A DNA stretch of 64,000 nt from the NCBI GenBank assembly GCA_020161365.1, contig JAIUNU010000010.1, positions 122,131-186,130 of the forward strand, written 5' to 3'. This document shows positions 50,869 through 60,662 of this stretch, in pieces (the first letter of the stretch is position 1; each line of letters begins with the position of its first letter). The DNA comes from Pseudomonadota bacterium (GTDB taxonomy: Bacteria > Pseudomonadota > Alphaproteobacteria > Caulobacterales > Caulobacteraceae). Below the pieces are notes generated by a model that was not told the origin of the DNA, did not search any database, and saw nothing but the letters and a program-made list of their open reading frames with translations. The position numbers and the translations under genes were made by a program.

Positions 50869-53460
50869 TCAGCCGAGCGCCTTGGTCGCGAGCTCCAGCA
50901 CGTTTTTCGACAGCTTGGGTTGGCCCGCGATGCGTTCCAGCTGAGCCCGCATCAGCCCTCCTACCTCAGGCTTGTAGCGACGCCAGCCGCCCAGAGGCTC
51001 GACAAGGCGCGCCGCCGTCATCGGATTGAAGGCGTCGACCTTGAGGATCTCATCCGCCAGGAAGGCATAGCCGGCGCCGCTGGGGTCATGGAAACGCGCC
51101 GGGTTGAAGTTCGCGAAGGTCGAGACAAGCGCGCGGAGCCGATTGGGGTTGGTGGGCTCGAAGTCCGGATGGCCGGTGAGGGCGACCACCCGTTCCAGCG
51201 CGTCGGGATTGGGATCGCGCCCTTGAACCGCGAACCATTTGTCCAGCACCAGCGGCTCGGTCTTCCAGGCCTGGTGGAAGGCCTCCAGCGCTTCGTCGCG
51301 GGCGGTCCCGCCGAGCGCCACCAGCGGATAGAGCCCGCCGATCAGGTCCGTCATGTTGCGCGCCGCATCGAAGTGGCCCTTCAGGCGCGCCAGGTTCTCG
51401 GCGTGCGGATCGGCGGCGAGCGCCTCGGCGCAGGCGTTGCGCAGCGCGCGCCGACCAGCTGCGGACGCCGCAGCCGAGAACTCGCCACTGCTCTGCATCT
51501 CGCCATGCAGGCGACGCAGCAGGTCGCCCAGGTGCACAGCGATCCGCGTGCGCAGATGGTCGCGAGCCGCGTGCAAGGCGGCGGGATCGGCGGCCTCGAC
51601 CATCAGCGCCAGGTCAGGCTCGGACGGCAGCGCCAGCAGCAAGGCCTTAAACGCCGGTTCGGCGGTGTCGTCGACCAGCGCGCGACCCAGGGCTTCGGCG
51701 TAACGTTCCTCGCCAACCTCATCAGGCGCACCGGTGGTGCGGGACAGGATCAGGTCTCGGGCCAGGGTCTGGCCGGCTTCCCAGCGATTGAAGAGATCAG
51801 GGTCGGATCCGAACAGCACGTAGCGATCCGACGGCCGCGCGTCGGTCGACAGGTTCACCGGCGCGGAGAAGCCGCGCAGCGCGGAGAGCACGGGCGGCTC
51901 GGCGATGTCGTCCCAGCGGACCGTCATGTGCGCTTGGTCCAGCAGCACGATCTCGGTTTCGCGTAGGACCGCGCCTTCGGACGACAGCAGACCGATCGCG
52001 ACCGGGATCGGAAGCGGCTTCTTTACAGGCTGGCCAGGTGTGGGCGCAGTGGCTTGAGACAGGGTCAGGGTCAAGGCCCGCGCCTCGGCGTCGTAGGCCG
52101 TCTCAATCGTCACGGAGGGCGTACCGGCCTGTTCGTACCAGCCAAAGAAGGCCGATAGGTCTCGGCCTGATGCTTCGGCGAAACAGGCGATGAACGCCTC
52201 GACCGTGGTTGCCTCGCCGTCGTGGCGCTGGAAGTAGAGGTCGCAGCCCTTCCGGAACGCATCGGGTCCCAGGATCGCCTTCAGCATACGGATGATCTCC
52301 GCGCCCTTCTCATAGATGGTCGCGGTGTAGAAGTTGTCGATCTTCAGGTAGCTGGAGGGGCGGACCGGGTGAGCCAGGGGACCGGCGTCTTCGGCGAACT
52401 GACGCGCCCGCAGCGCGCGCACGTCCTTGATGCGCTGGACCGCGGCCCCGCGCATGTCGGCGCTGAAGCCCTGGTCGCGGAAGACCGTGAATCCCTCCTT
52501 CAGGCACAGCTGGAACCAGTCGCGGCAGGTGATGCGGTTGCCGGTCCAGTTATGGAAGTACTCGTGGGCGACGACCGCCTCGATGCGCTCGTAGTCGACA
52601 TCCGTGGCGGTTTCCGGGTCGGCCAGCAGCAGGGAGCTGTTGAAGATGTTCAGCCCCTTGTTCTCCATGGCTCCGAAGTTGAAGTCCCGCACGGCGACGA
52701 TCATGAACAGGTCGAGGTCGTACTCGCGGCCGAAGACCTCCTCGTCCCACTTCATCGCGCGCTTAAGGCTGTCCAGGGCGTAGGCGGCTCGCGACGCCTG
52801 GCCGGGGTCGACGAAGACGCGCAGCGCGACTTCCCGGCCGCTCATCGTGACGAAGGTGTCGGCCAGCACGTCGAGGTCGCCCGCGACCAGCGCGAACAGA
52901 TAGCAGGGCTTGGGGAACGGGTCCGTCCACTCGGCGAAGTGGCGATCGCCGTCGAGCGGGCCCGAGGCCACCGGATTGCCGTTGCTCAGCAGGTGCGGAA
53001 ACTTGGCGTCGGCCTCGATCCGCACGCTGTAGCGCGACAGCACGTCAGGCCGGTCTGGGAAGTAGGTGATCGTTCGGAAGCCCTCCGCCTCGCATTGGGT
53101 GCAGAAGCGGCCGCCGGACATGTAGAGGCCCATCAGCGCCTTGTTGGCGGCCGGATCGATCTCGACTTCGGTCGTCAAGACGAACGCGTCGGGCACGTCC
53201 GTCAGGGTGAGGTGCTCGGAATCAAGGCTGTACTGGTTGGGCGCGAGCGCTTGGCCGTCGAGGGCGACCGACAACAGCTTCAACCGCTCGCCGTTCAACA
53301 CCAGGGCTTCGGACGCCGGGCCGACACGACGCACCGACAGCTCCGCCTTAACCCGCGTCTCGGTCGGGTGCAGGTCGAAGATGAGACGCGTGCTCTCGAT
53401 GGCGAACGGGAAGGGGCGGTAGTCCGCGAGGCGAACGGCTTGGGGCGTATCAGTGCGCAT
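50869..53460 (-). CDS. pepN: aminopeptidase N
   Basis: An 863-residue M1-family metallopeptidase. The exopeptidase motif is FGAMENKGLNIFN, zinc ligands are in VVAHEYFHNWTGNRITCRDW (HEXXH, ~residue 297) and the downstream Glu in LKEGFTVFRDQ. The N-terminal saddle domain (YRPFPFAIESTRLIFDL) and long C-terminal helical domain match the E. coli PepN type. It removes N-terminal residues from peptides in the cytoplasm. It lies directly downstream of pleC on the same strand, 167 bases upstream of it in coordinate, and appears separate. Confidence 0.95.
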   Translation of the reverse strand: MRTDTPQAVRLADYRPFPFAIESTRLIFDLHPTETRVKAELSVRRVGPASEALVLNGERLKLLSVALDGQALAPNQYSLDSEHLTLTDVPDAFVLTTEVEIDPAANKALMGLYMSGGRFCTQCEAEGFRTITYFPDRPDVLSRYSVRIEADAKFPHLLSNGNPVASGPLDGDRHFAEWTDPFPKPCYLFALVAGDLDVLADTFVTMSGREVALRVFVDPGQASRAAYALDSLKRAMKWDEEVFGREYDLDLFMIVAVRDFNFGAMENKGLNIFNSSLLLADPETATDVDYERIEAVVAHEYFHNWTGNRITCRDWFQLCLKEGFTVFRDQGFSADMRGAAVQRIKDVRALRARQFAEDAGPLAHPVRPSSYLKIDNFYTATIYEKGAEIIRMLKAILGPDAFRKGCDLYFQRHDGEATTVEAFIACFAEASGRDLSAFFGWYEQAGTPSVTIETAYDAEARALTLTLSQATAPTPGQPVKKPLPIPVAIGLLSSEGAVLRETEIVLLDQAHMTVRWDDIAEPPVLSALRGFSAPVNLSTDARPSDRYVLFGSDPDLFNRWEAGQTLARDLILSRTTGAPDEVGEERYAEALGRALVDDTAEPAFKALLLALPSEPDLALMVEAADPAALHAARDHLRTRIAVHLGDLLRRLHGEMQSSGEFSAAASAAGRRALRNACAEALAADPHAENLARLKGHFDAARNMTDLIGGLYPLVALGGTARDEALEAFHQAWKTEPLVLDKWFAVQGRDPNPDALERVVALTGHPDFEPTNPNRLRALVSTFANFNPARFHDPSGAGYAFLADEILKVDAFNPMTAARLVEPLGGWRRYKPEVGGLMRAQLERIAGQPKLSKNVLELATKALG

Positions 53461-53520
53461 GGACCCTACTTAGTCCTGCGCGCTCGCCTCGGCGAGGGGA
53501 GCCTGGCGGCTCGGGTTGAA

Positions 53521-54075
53521 TTATTGGTCGCCGGTGGGCGGAGGCGGGGGAGACTCCTGCAGATAGCGCTCCACCAGCATGACTTTCTGAGCCAGCGCCG
53601 CCAGGGCCGGTGGCGCGTCCTCGGGACTCTCGGACACCAGGGCCACCAGTTCACGGGCGACCGCGCGCAGGCGGGGCGCGCTGGCGATCAGCCTGGCCTG
53701 ATACTCCATCTTGTAGGGATCGCGGTCGTACTCCGCGCCGGGCGTGCGCCAGCCGCCCCAGTCGTTGGGATCGGTGACTACGACCGGGTAGGTGCCCGGA
53801 TAGGGGTGGTGGGCGCAATCGCCCTCCTGCTGCCACTTGTTGCGGGCCCGCAGCACGCGCCAGTTGGCGTCGGAGCCGTCATCCTGCGGCTCGATCTTGT
53901 CCTCGGGCTTCAGTTCGTGACCCTGGAACTCGCGTCCCAGTCCGACGTCGTAGGTGACCCGGACCGGTTCGTCGAAACCCTTGGCCCAGATCGGAACGAT
54001 CCGCTCGATGATCGCCCAGCAACCGACGCTGTCCACCCACACGCGCTGGTTCTTCTGGAAGAGGGTCTTGGCCAT
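53521..54075 (-). CDS. conserved hypothetical protein
   Basis: A 184-residue soluble protein without signal peptide: MAKTLFQKNQRVWVDSVGCW, WAKGFDEPVRVTYDVGLGRE, WRVLRARNKWQQEGDCAHHP and YPGTYPVVVTDPNDWGG. The first part looks like a small SH3-like barrel and the C-terminal third is helical (LRAVARELVALVSE), ending in a Pro-rich tail (PPPPPTGD). No function can be assigned. It lies 60 bases upstream of pepN on the same strand and may be cotranscribed. Confidence 0.72.
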   Translation of the reverse strand: MAKTLFQKNQRVWVDSVGCWAIIERIVPIWAKGFDEPVRVTYDVGLGREFQGHELKPEDKIEPQDDGSDANWRVLRARNKWQQEGDCAHHPYPGTYPVVVTDPNDWGGWRTPGAEYDRDPYKMEYQARLIASAPRLRAVARELVALVSESPEDAPPALAALAQKVMLVERYLQESPPPPPTGDQ

Positions 54076-54215
54076 GGGCGCGATGGATCCGCAGTCGTGA
54101 AGCTGTGGCCATAAGAACCTGAAATTCTTGACGCCGGGTCAATCTTTCCCTTCGCGTGAACGTCGTTCAGTGTGCCCGCCGTGACGCGCCAGAGAGCGCG
54201 GCCAGGGAGGTTCCA

Positions 54216-55331
54216 GTGGATTTCGACTATTCGGACGATCAGAAGTTCCTGAAGGAGGAGGCGCGCAAATTCCTGGCCGGGAATTGCGATGTGGGCGTGG
54301 TGCGCGGCGTGCTCGACAACGCCGACCGCTCGTTCGACGAAAAGCTCTGGAAGGGCGTCGCCGAGCAGGGCTGGCTGGGGGCCTCGATCCCCGAGGCGCA
54401 TGGCGGCCTGGGTCTTGGTCGCGTCGAGCTTTGCGCCATCGCCGAGGAGCTGGGTCGCGCGGTCGCGCCAATTCCGTTCGCGTCGACCGTCTATTTCCTC
54501 GCCGAGGGCGTCATGGCCTACGGCTCCGAGGCCCAGAAGGCCTCGATCCTACCGCGCATTGCTGCGGGCGAGCTGATTGGTTGCCTGGCGACCTCGGAAG
54601 GTCCGGGCGTGGTCGGCCCGGCGACGCTTCAGTGCCGTGTCGAGGGCGGGAAGCTCTCGGGGGTCAAGATCCCGGTCACCGACGGCGATGTCGCCGATAT
54701 CGCCCTGGTCCTGGCCTCGGAGGGCGGACGTCCGGGCCTCTTCCTGGTCGACCTGAAGGGTGCGGGCGTGTCGCGTGAGACGCTCAAGAGCCTGGACCCG
54801 ACGCGAGGCGTCGCCAAGATCGTGTTCGACGGCGCGGCCGCCGAGCGCATCGGCGATGCGGGCGCCGGTTTCGAAGTGGTTCAGGGCATCATGGACCGCG
54901 CTGCGGTGCTTCTGGCGTTCGAGCAGCTCGGCGGCGCCGATCGGTGCCTGGAGATGGCCAAGGAATACGCGCTGGGCCGCTACGCCTTTGGCCGCGTGAT
55001 CGCCGGCTATCAGGCCATCAAGCACAAGCTGGCCGACATGTACGTCAAGAACGAGGTCGCGCGCTCGAACGCCTACTACGGCGCCTGGGCCTTGAACGAC
55101 GATGCGCCGGAACTGCCGATCGCGGCCGCCGCGGCGCGGATCGCCGCCTCGGACGCCTTCTGGTTCGCCAGCAAGGAGAACATCCAGGTCCATGGCGGCA
55201 TGGGTTTCACCTGGGACGTCGACTGCCACCTCTTCTACCGCCGTTCGCGCCAGCTGAGCCTCGTGGCCGGGGCGCCGAAGGTTTGGAAAGAGCGGCTGGT
55301 GGCCGAACTCGAAAAGAAGAACGCGGCATAA
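54216..55331 (+). CDS. acyl-CoA dehydrogenase
   Basis: A 371-residue flavoprotein starting at GTG with AGGGAGG five bases before. The N-terminal helical domain (VDFDYSDDQKFLKEEARKFL, EQGWLGASIPEAHGGLGLG) and the C-terminal domain (YALGRYAFGRVIAGYQAIKH, QVHGGMGFTWDVDCHLFYRR) are typical. The mid-domain lacks the strict GSD-type flavin motif of housekeeping enzymes, as in IpdE/FadE-type heteromer subunits. It is followed 13 bases later by a second member, so the two may form an alpha2beta2 complex as in steroid side-chain or cyclic-acid degradation. The substrate is unknown. Confidence 0.88.
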   Translation: MDFDYSDDQKFLKEEARKFLAGNCDVGVVRGVLDNADRSFDEKLWKGVAEQGWLGASIPEAHGGLGLGRVELCAIAEELGRAVAPIPFASTVYFLAEGVMAYGSEAQKASILPRIAAGELIGCLATSEGPGVVGPATLQCRVEGGKLSGVKIPVTDGDVADIALVLASEGGRPGLFLVDLKGAGVSRETLKSLDPTRGVAKIVFDGAAAERIGDAGAGFEVVQGIMDRAAVLLAFEQLGGADRCLEMAKEYALGRYAFGRVIAGYQAIKHKLADMYVKNEVARSNAYYGAWALNDDAPELPIAAAAARIAASDAFWFASKENIQVHGGMGFTWDVDCHLFYRRSRQLSLVAGAPKVWKERLVAELEKKNAA

Positions 55332-55344
55332 GGAGCGGAAAATC

Positions 55345-56568
55345 ATGGATTTCAACGATTCCACCGAAGAAGCCGCCTATCGCGAGAAAGCGCGCGCCTG
55401 GCTTGCTGAAAACGCTGCGGCGCACCGGGCCAAGTGGGGCGAGCTGAAGCCGAATACGCCCGAGCACATGGCCGCCGCCAAGGAATGGCAGGCCACCAAG
55501 GCCAGCGCCGGCTACGCCTGCATCACCTGGCCGGCGGCCATCGGCGGGGGCGGCGGCACGCCGATCCAGTCGGTGATCTTTGGCCAGGAGGAGACCAAGG
55601 CTGGTCTCGGCTACGGCTACTTCACGATCGGCCTAGGCATGTGCGTGCCTACCGTGATGGCCTTCTCCGACGGCGAGACCAAGAAGCGTTTCGTGGGCCC
55701 CGCCGTGCGCGGTGAGGAGATCTGGTGCCAGCTGTTCTCGGAGCCTGCGGGCGGCTCTGACGTCGCCGCGTTGCGCACCCGGGCCGTCAAGGACGGCGAC
55801 GAGTGGGTGATCAACGGCCAAAAGGTCTGGACCACCGGCGCGCACTATTGCGACTACGGAATCCTGCTGACCCGCACCGACCCGGATGTGCCCAAGCACA
55901 AGGGTCTGACCATGTTCTGGATCGACATGAAGGATCCGGCGGTCGAGTGCCGCCCGATCCATCAGATGTCGGGCGGACGCGAGTTCAACGAGGTCTATTT
56001 CACCGACCTGCGCGTCAAGGACAGCCAGCGTCTGGGCGAGGTCGGCGACGGCTGGAAGGTGGCTCTGGTCACCCTGATGAACGAGCGCCTCGCCGTGGGC
56101 GGCTCGACGGGCCCCAACTATCGCGAGATCATGAAGTTGGCCCGCGAGCTCTCGGGCATCGCCGGCCCGGCGCTGAAGGAGCAGGGATTCCGCGAGAAGC
56201 TTGCTGACTGGTACGTGCAGTCCGAAGGCCTGAAGTTCACGCGGTTCCGCACCATGACCGCGCTTTCGCGCGGTCAGACGCCGGGACCGGAGAGCTCGAT
56301 CGGCAAGATCATCTCGGCCAACCAGCTGCAGGAGCTGGCCAATACGGCCGTGGAGATGGAGGACCAGTACGGCATCCTCTCCGATCCTGACGTCGCGCCG
56401 GCCGAGGCCGCGTTCCAGCAAAGCCTGATGTGGGCGCCGGGGCTGCGGATCGCGGGCGGAACCGACGAAATCCTCAAGAACATCATCGCCGAACGGGTCC
56501 TCGGACTGCCTGGCGACGTTCGTGTCGACAAGGATGTTCCGTTCAAGGACATGCCGACGGGACGCTGA
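55345..56568 (+). CDS. acyl-CoA dehydrogenase
   Basis: A 407-residue family member. YACITWPAAIGGGGGTPIQS, WCQLFSEPAGGSDVAALRTR and VINGQKVWTTGAHYCDYGIL form the flavin and substrate site, with GLTMFWIDMKDPAVECRPI and the C-terminal GLRIAGGTDEILKNIIAERV. GGAG precedes the ATG. It is paired with the preceding, shorter acyl-CoA dehydrogenase in one transcript. Both lengths and the pairing fit a heteromeric dehydrogenase for a bulky or branched acyl-CoA; this is inferred. Confidence 0.9.
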   Translation: MDFNDSTEEAAYREKARAWLAENAAAHRAKWGELKPNTPEHMAAAKEWQATKASAGYACITWPAAIGGGGGTPIQSVIFGQEETKAGLGYGYFTIGLGMCVPTVMAFSDGETKKRFVGPAVRGEEIWCQLFSEPAGGSDVAALRTRAVKDGDEWVINGQKVWTTGAHYCDYGILLTRTDPDVPKHKGLTMFWIDMKDPAVECRPIHQMSGGREFNEVYFTDLRVKDSQRLGEVGDGWKVALVTLMNERLAVGGSTGPNYREIMKLARELSGIAGPALKEQGFREKLADWYVQSEGLKFTRFRTMTALSRGQTPGPESSIGKIISANQLQELANTAVEMEDQYGILSDPDVAPAEAAFQQSLMWAPGLRIAGGTDEILKNIIAERVLGLPGDVRVDKDVPFKDMPTGR

Positions 56569-56829
56569 TTTCGTCGAATCTAAACGCGACTTACCCATGT
56601 GCGAGTCGGTGGCTGACCAGTTTAGCCGCCGACTCGTTTGCATTTCAGATAGTTGTTTTATCCCCATCGCGCCGCGCGGAAGTTCCGCGAATTCGCCTAT
56701 CACGCGAACCAGGGCCGTTGCACAAAGTCTTCATGGTCAGGCGAACTGAGCTGACCTTGACAGTGGCCCGTCCCGGGAACATGAGAGATCATTGATTTAT
56801 GGTTAACGGCGACGGCTGAAGGGGGATTC

Positions 56830-58431
56830 ATGCGCGATGCCGGGGACGCAATTGCGCGCCTTCGCACGCTCCGCGACAAGGCGGAGCGCATGGTCGCTGG
56901 CCGCGCTGCTCTCCTGCGCCGAGCGCCCGTCAGCGTCCTGGTCGCGGCTGTAGTGATTCCCCTGGTGGGCTGCGACACGGGCCCCAGCTTCTGGTTCCAC
57001 AAACGGGCCAGCGCCTGCCCGCGTCCTCAGGCCGCTCAGGGCGTTTCGGGGCAGTTCAATCAGCAGCAGCAGGAGATCCGCTCTCTTCGGCAGGGCGGTT
57101 TCCGAGGCGACTTCTTTGCTCAGCTCGAGCTCGCCCGCCGCTACGAAGGGCAGCGCGCCGTCGACAAGAACCTGGAAGATCCCGTCGAGGCGGCCGTCTG
57201 GTACGGCATGGCGCTGGCCAATTCCGGCGGCTATGCGCCGATCGCCGCCTATGAGCGTCGCGGCAAGGACTCGCGCGCTGTTTCCCGCTTTGACGACTGC
57301 CGCGCGTTTGAGCGCCGCAGCGCCTACGGCGCGCTGGACCGGCTGCTGTCACGCATGTCGACCGAGGAGCGCGAGCGGGTCCGCAATCGCGTGATCTACA
57401 TCCTGTCCAGCCAGGGCGCGGACGGGTTCCGTACCCTCGCGCGGATGCACGACGGCTATTTCGGTCCGTTCGGCGAGCCCTCGGACAACCTCCAGGCCAT
57501 TGAGGCTTACGGCAAGCCCAGCCAGCCCGGCGCGCCGGCGGCTTTGGACCTGTTCCGGCGCAACGACGTGGACGCCTATCTCTACAACTATCTGGCGGTG
57601 CAGACCGGCGACGTCTCGGCCTACGTGATGCTGAAGGACTTCGAGCGTTCGTCGCCGCAGAGGGCGTCTTACGGCTCCTTCGTCGAGACCAAGGCCAAGC
57701 GGTGGATCCCGCCTTACGAGTTCTATCCGCCGGAGTCTCCGGACTCCGGCGTGCCGCATTCCGACGAGGCGGACCTGTCGGGCGAAGCGCGTGAGGCGGC
57801 GCTGTCGCGGCTCAGCGAACTGCCGTTCGTCCATGTCGGCGAAGCGCTCGCCTATCTTCGGGTCATCCCGACGGCGATCCTGGACGAGAAGCTCCTCGGC
57901 GTGACCGAAGCCCAGACCTTCCAGGGCATGGTCGGTCGTCCCAACACCGGCCGGCTGGCGCCGATCGAGAAGGTGCGCGCGATCCAGTACGCCGCCGTCA
58001 ACGGCTCGTCCAAGGCGCAGTTGGTGCTGGCGGTGATGTACTCCGAGGGTGTCGGCGTGCCCCGAGACTACGCCCGCGCCTACCACTGGTATGAAGAGGC
58101 CGAGCGGCAGGGATCGGCGGAAGCCAAGTACGCCATGTCCACCTTCTTCTCGCTGGGCCTGCAGGGCGTGGCCGACCAGGATCGCGCCAAGGCGGTAGTC
58201 TACCAGATCGACGGCGCGCTGGCCGGCTTCAAGCCATCGGCGTGGCGCCTGCAACAACTGCTGGCCCAGGTGTCGCGCCCGCCGCGCGCGGCCGGCGAGC
58301 GTCCGCTGCCCCGACCGGCCTATGGCGCTGAGTATGACCGCGCCGCGCCGCGCGCCGACGATCGCGACCCGCGACAGGATCAGCCCGGCCCCGACCGAGG
58401 CGGCCGTCCGTACAACGAAGGGAACTACTAG
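56830..58431 (+). CDS. Sel1-repeat lipoprotein
   Basis: A 533-residue protein with a long basic N-terminus before a lipoprotein-type signal (VSVLVAAVVIPLVGC, Cys near residue 48). Sel1/TPR-like repeats occur early (FAQLELARRYEGQ, AVWYGMALANSGG) and clearly at the C-terminal end (KAQLVLAVMYSEGVGVPRDY, ARAYHWYEEAERQGSAEAKY). An Arg/Asp/Pro-rich tail follows. AAGGGGG precedes the ATG. It opens an operon of five exported proteins; Sel1 proteins are usually interaction scaffolds. Confidence 0.8.
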   Translation: MRDAGDAIARLRTLRDKAERMVAGRAALLRRAPVSVLVAAVVIPLVGCDTGPSFWFHKRASACPRPQAAQGVSGQFNQQQQEIRSLRQGGFRGDFFAQLELARRYEGQRAVDKNLEDPVEAAVWYGMALANSGGYAPIAAYERRGKDSRAVSRFDDCRAFERRSAYGALDRLLSRMSTEERERVRNRVIYILSSQGADGFRTLARMHDGYFGPFGEPSDNLQAIEAYGKPSQPGAPAALDLFRRNDVDAYLYNYLAVQTGDVSAYVMLKDFERSSPQRASYGSFVETKAKRWIPPYEFYPPESPDSGVPHSDEADLSGEAREAALSRLSELPFVHVGEALAYLRVIPTAILDEKLLGVTEAQTFQGMVGRPNTGRLAPIEKVRAIQYAAVNGSSKAQLVLAVMYSEGVGVPRDYARAYHWYEEAERQGSAEAKYAMSTFFSLGLQGVADQDRAKAVVYQIDGALAGFKPSAWRLQQLLAQVSRPPRAAGERPLPRPAYGAEYDRAAPRADDRDPRQDQPGPDRGGRPYNEGNY

Positions 58432-59856
58432 ATGCGCCGCCTCAGCCGCCTGCTGGCGCTTTGGGCCGCCCTGATCATCGGCGCCGCCGTCGCCGCGCCC
58501 GAGGTGGCCGCGGCCTCGCCCGACGCCAAGATCGATCAGCAGATCCGGCCCTGCTTCGGCTTGCTGCTGCAGCCGAACCTGTCCCACGGGTGCAAGGTTC
58601 GCGATGTACGCCCCAAGCCCTGCCCGAGAGGCACGATCCGGGTGAAAGGCCGTTGCGTCGTCCCGTACAATAACGGCGGCGGCTATGCCTATGTCTCGCG
58701 GGAGATCAATTGCGATTACGCCTATCCGGGACAGATCTCCGACACGCTGTATCGCCTCTATGAAGGCGATGTGCTGACCCTGACCTCGACCAATGGCGGC
58801 GCTTGCGTCGACTCTCTGAACATCACGAAGTCGATAAGCATTGTGGTGCGCGACTATTCGCCGAGCCGGACGCGTCCGATCCTGATCGCCGGCAGCGGTC
58901 AGCCCTGCATCAAGATCCAGGCCGGCGTGCAGTACGTCGTGCTGGACGGCCTGGGCATCGAGGCCACTCGCGCGGGCGGCGCCTCGTGCATCGTCGGCCG
59001 CGCCACCGAGATCGCGCTGCGTGGCGTGACCGTCCGCTACGACGGGGAGGGCTCGGCCTTCGACGTCGGCGACAGCCGGATCGAGCTGGCGCAGAGCACC
59101 TTCATCGGCCGCACGCGCCAGCCGGTGGTCAAGGCGACGGGCACGATCATGGCCGCCGACGTCGAGATCGCCGCCACCGCCATTGGCGCGGCGCTGGAGA
59201 CCTCGGGCGATAGCCGGCTGCGCGATGTCCGCGTCGCGCGTCTGGGCGACTGGACGGGGTCTTCGCGCACTCGCAACTCCGCAGGCTTCATCATCGCCGG
59301 CATGAACCGCCAGCAACTGGTCCAGATCGACGGCCTCTATGTCGATGGCTTCTCGCGCGGCATCTATGTCGGCGGCGGCGACGAGACGACCCTGCTGCGT
59401 CCGGTGGTTCGCGACAGCGACTGGGCCGTGACGCTGGAGAACGCGAACCTGCGCGTGGTCGAGGGCGAACTTGAGGCGGTGGATGTGGGCATCTATGCCG
59501 CGTCCGGGGTGGTCTTTGCCTCGAACAACAAGATCATGGGCGTCATGCGCTCGGGCATCTACGCCGATGCCGGCGGTCAGGTTCGCGCGGTCGACAACCG
59601 CGTCTATGCGCGTCCGGAAGGTTGCCGCGCTCTGGTCACCGGCTTCTTCAACGGCGAGTTGACCTGCCGTCCGTGGTTCGAAGCACCGGAACTTTATCGC
59701 ACCCCGCGCGACCGAGCCCGCCTGGATTTCGACAGCTATTGGCCCGCACCGGCGATCGCCGCTGGCGTCACGGCGCAGGGGCCTGCCGAACTTTCGGGTC
59801 CCCCGCTCGCTGGCGCGCCCGTTTCCGCGCCTCAACAAGGGGGAATTCCGCGATGA
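58432..59856 (+). CDS. secreted right-handed beta-helix protein
   Basis: A 474-residue protein beginning one base after the previous stop (TAGATG), with a signal peptide (LLALWAALIIGAAVAAPEVAAA). A small Cys-rich segment (IRPCFGLLLQPNLSHGCKVR, KPCPRGTIRVKGRCVVP) comes first. A beta-helix follows, with repeated strands (IQAGVQYVVLDGLGIEATRA, VGRATEIALRGVTVRYDGE, LRVVEGELEAVDVGIYAAS). Such folds often bind or cleave polysaccharides, but no catalytic set is obvious. Confidence 0.78.
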   Translation: MRRLSRLLALWAALIIGAAVAAPEVAAASPDAKIDQQIRPCFGLLLQPNLSHGCKVRDVRPKPCPRGTIRVKGRCVVPYNNGGGYAYVSREINCDYAYPGQISDTLYRLYEGDVLTLTSTNGGACVDSLNITKSISIVVRDYSPSRTRPILIAGSGQPCIKIQAGVQYVVLDGLGIEATRAGGASCIVGRATEIALRGVTVRYDGEGSAFDVGDSRIELAQSTFIGRTRQPVVKATGTIMAADVEIAATAIGAALETSGDSRLRDVRVARLGDWTGSSRTRNSAGFIIAGMNRQQLVQIDGLYVDGFSRGIYVGGGDETTLLRPVVRDSDWAVTLENANLRVVEGELEAVDVGIYAASGVVFASNNKIMGVMRSGIYADAGGQVRAVDNRVYARPEGCRALVTGFFNGELTCRPWFEAPELYRTPRDRARLDFDSYWPAPAIAAGVTAQGPAELSGPPLAGAPVSAPQQGGIPR

Positions 59857-60482
59857 GCCAGTCCATCCGTGGCCCAATGGTCGCCTCCCTTTGCGCCCTG
59901 GTGACCTTGTCCAGTCTTGTCGCGACCCAGGCCTCGGCCCAGAGCGGCCCCGGTGGGCCGGGTCGCGGGCGCGAGGTCTGCGGTTCTCCGATGACGGGCG
60001 CTGCGCCCGACATCATGAGCTATGACAGCGCGACGGGGACCCAGGTCTTCGTCAACAGCGGTCGGGGGACCGGGACGGACGTCTCGGCCTACAACGCCCA
60101 GAGCGGTTCGGCCGCCCAGTTCGCCGGCGATCTGAGCCGTCCGGGTCTGGTGTCCTCATGCTCGGTCGACGGTTTCAGCCGGCAGGCCTATGGCGTTGAC
60201 GCCACGCGTCCCGGCCAGGTCGTCGTCTCGGGCCGTGACGAACGCGGCGAGCGCTGGGCGTTCACGCGCGCCGATGGCAAGGTCGAAGTCTGGGACCCGC
60301 GCGGCGACAACCGCTGCTTCAAGACTGGCCTTGGGATCTTCACGCCGTCGGGCGGCTATGGTGTAGCCCTGGCGACTCCGCCGGGCGCCGTCGGTGTCGG
60401 GATTGCGGCCGGGCAGCACTTCGGCGGCGTCGGCGTGGGCGCCAACCGAAACTTCGTCGGCGCGGGTCTGGTGGGATGCTGA
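59853..60482 (+). CDS. secreted hypothetical protein
   Basis: A 209-residue protein whose start overlaps the previous stop (ATGA). The signal peptide ends SSLVATQASAQ and a Gly/Pro-rich stretch (SGPGGPGRGREVC) follows. The domain contains YDSATGTQVFVNSGRG, GQVVVSGRDERGERWAFTR and a Gly/Val-rich C-terminus (GVGIAAGQHFGGVGVGANRN) ending in Cys. The glycine-rich tail suggests an extracellular or surface-associated strand structure. No family recognised. Confidence 0.75.
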   Translation: MSQSIRGPMVASLCALVTLSSLVATQASAQSGPGGPGRGREVCGSPMTGAAPDIMSYDSATGTQVFVNSGRGTGTDVSAYNAQSGSAAQFAGDLSRPGLVSSCSVDGFSRQAYGVDATRPGQVVVSGRDERGERWAFTRADGKVEVWDPRGDNRCFKTGLGIFTPSGGYGVALATPPGAVGVGIAAGQHFGGVGVGANRNFVGAGLVGC

Positions 60483-60631
60483 GAGCTGCCGTGGCTGTGG
60501 GTCTGTTGGCGGCGAGCCTGACGGCTTGCGCCGCGCCGCGTCCCCATGGTCCGCCGCCGCCGTCGGCTCCGAACCGGGCCAAGGTGACGCCGCCGCCGCC
60601 GCCGATCGAGGCGATCCGCCCGCGTTACTGA
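60476..60631 (+). CDS. 51-residue small lipoprotein
   Basis: ATG at 60,476 overlaps the previous stop (ATGCTGA). The product MLRAAVAVGLLAASLTACAA has a textbook lipobox (LTAC, Cys18), followed by a Pro-rich tail (HGPPPPSAP, TPPPPPIEAIRPRY). It continues the coupled operon of exported proteins. The Pro-rich tail resembles small outer-membrane anchors. Below normal gene-calling length, so it is easily missed. Confidence 0.6.
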   Translation: MLRAAVAVGLLAASLTACAAPRPHGPPPPSAPNRAKVTPPPPPIEAIRPRY

Positions 60632-60662
60632 TGGCAGCGCCCAGGCTGTCGGAGATCTCCCT

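Noticed and set aside
57349..59877. Minus-strand 842-codon open frame
   Set aside because: Antisense to the Sel1 and beta-helix genes, which have signal peptides, coupled starts and recognisable repeats.
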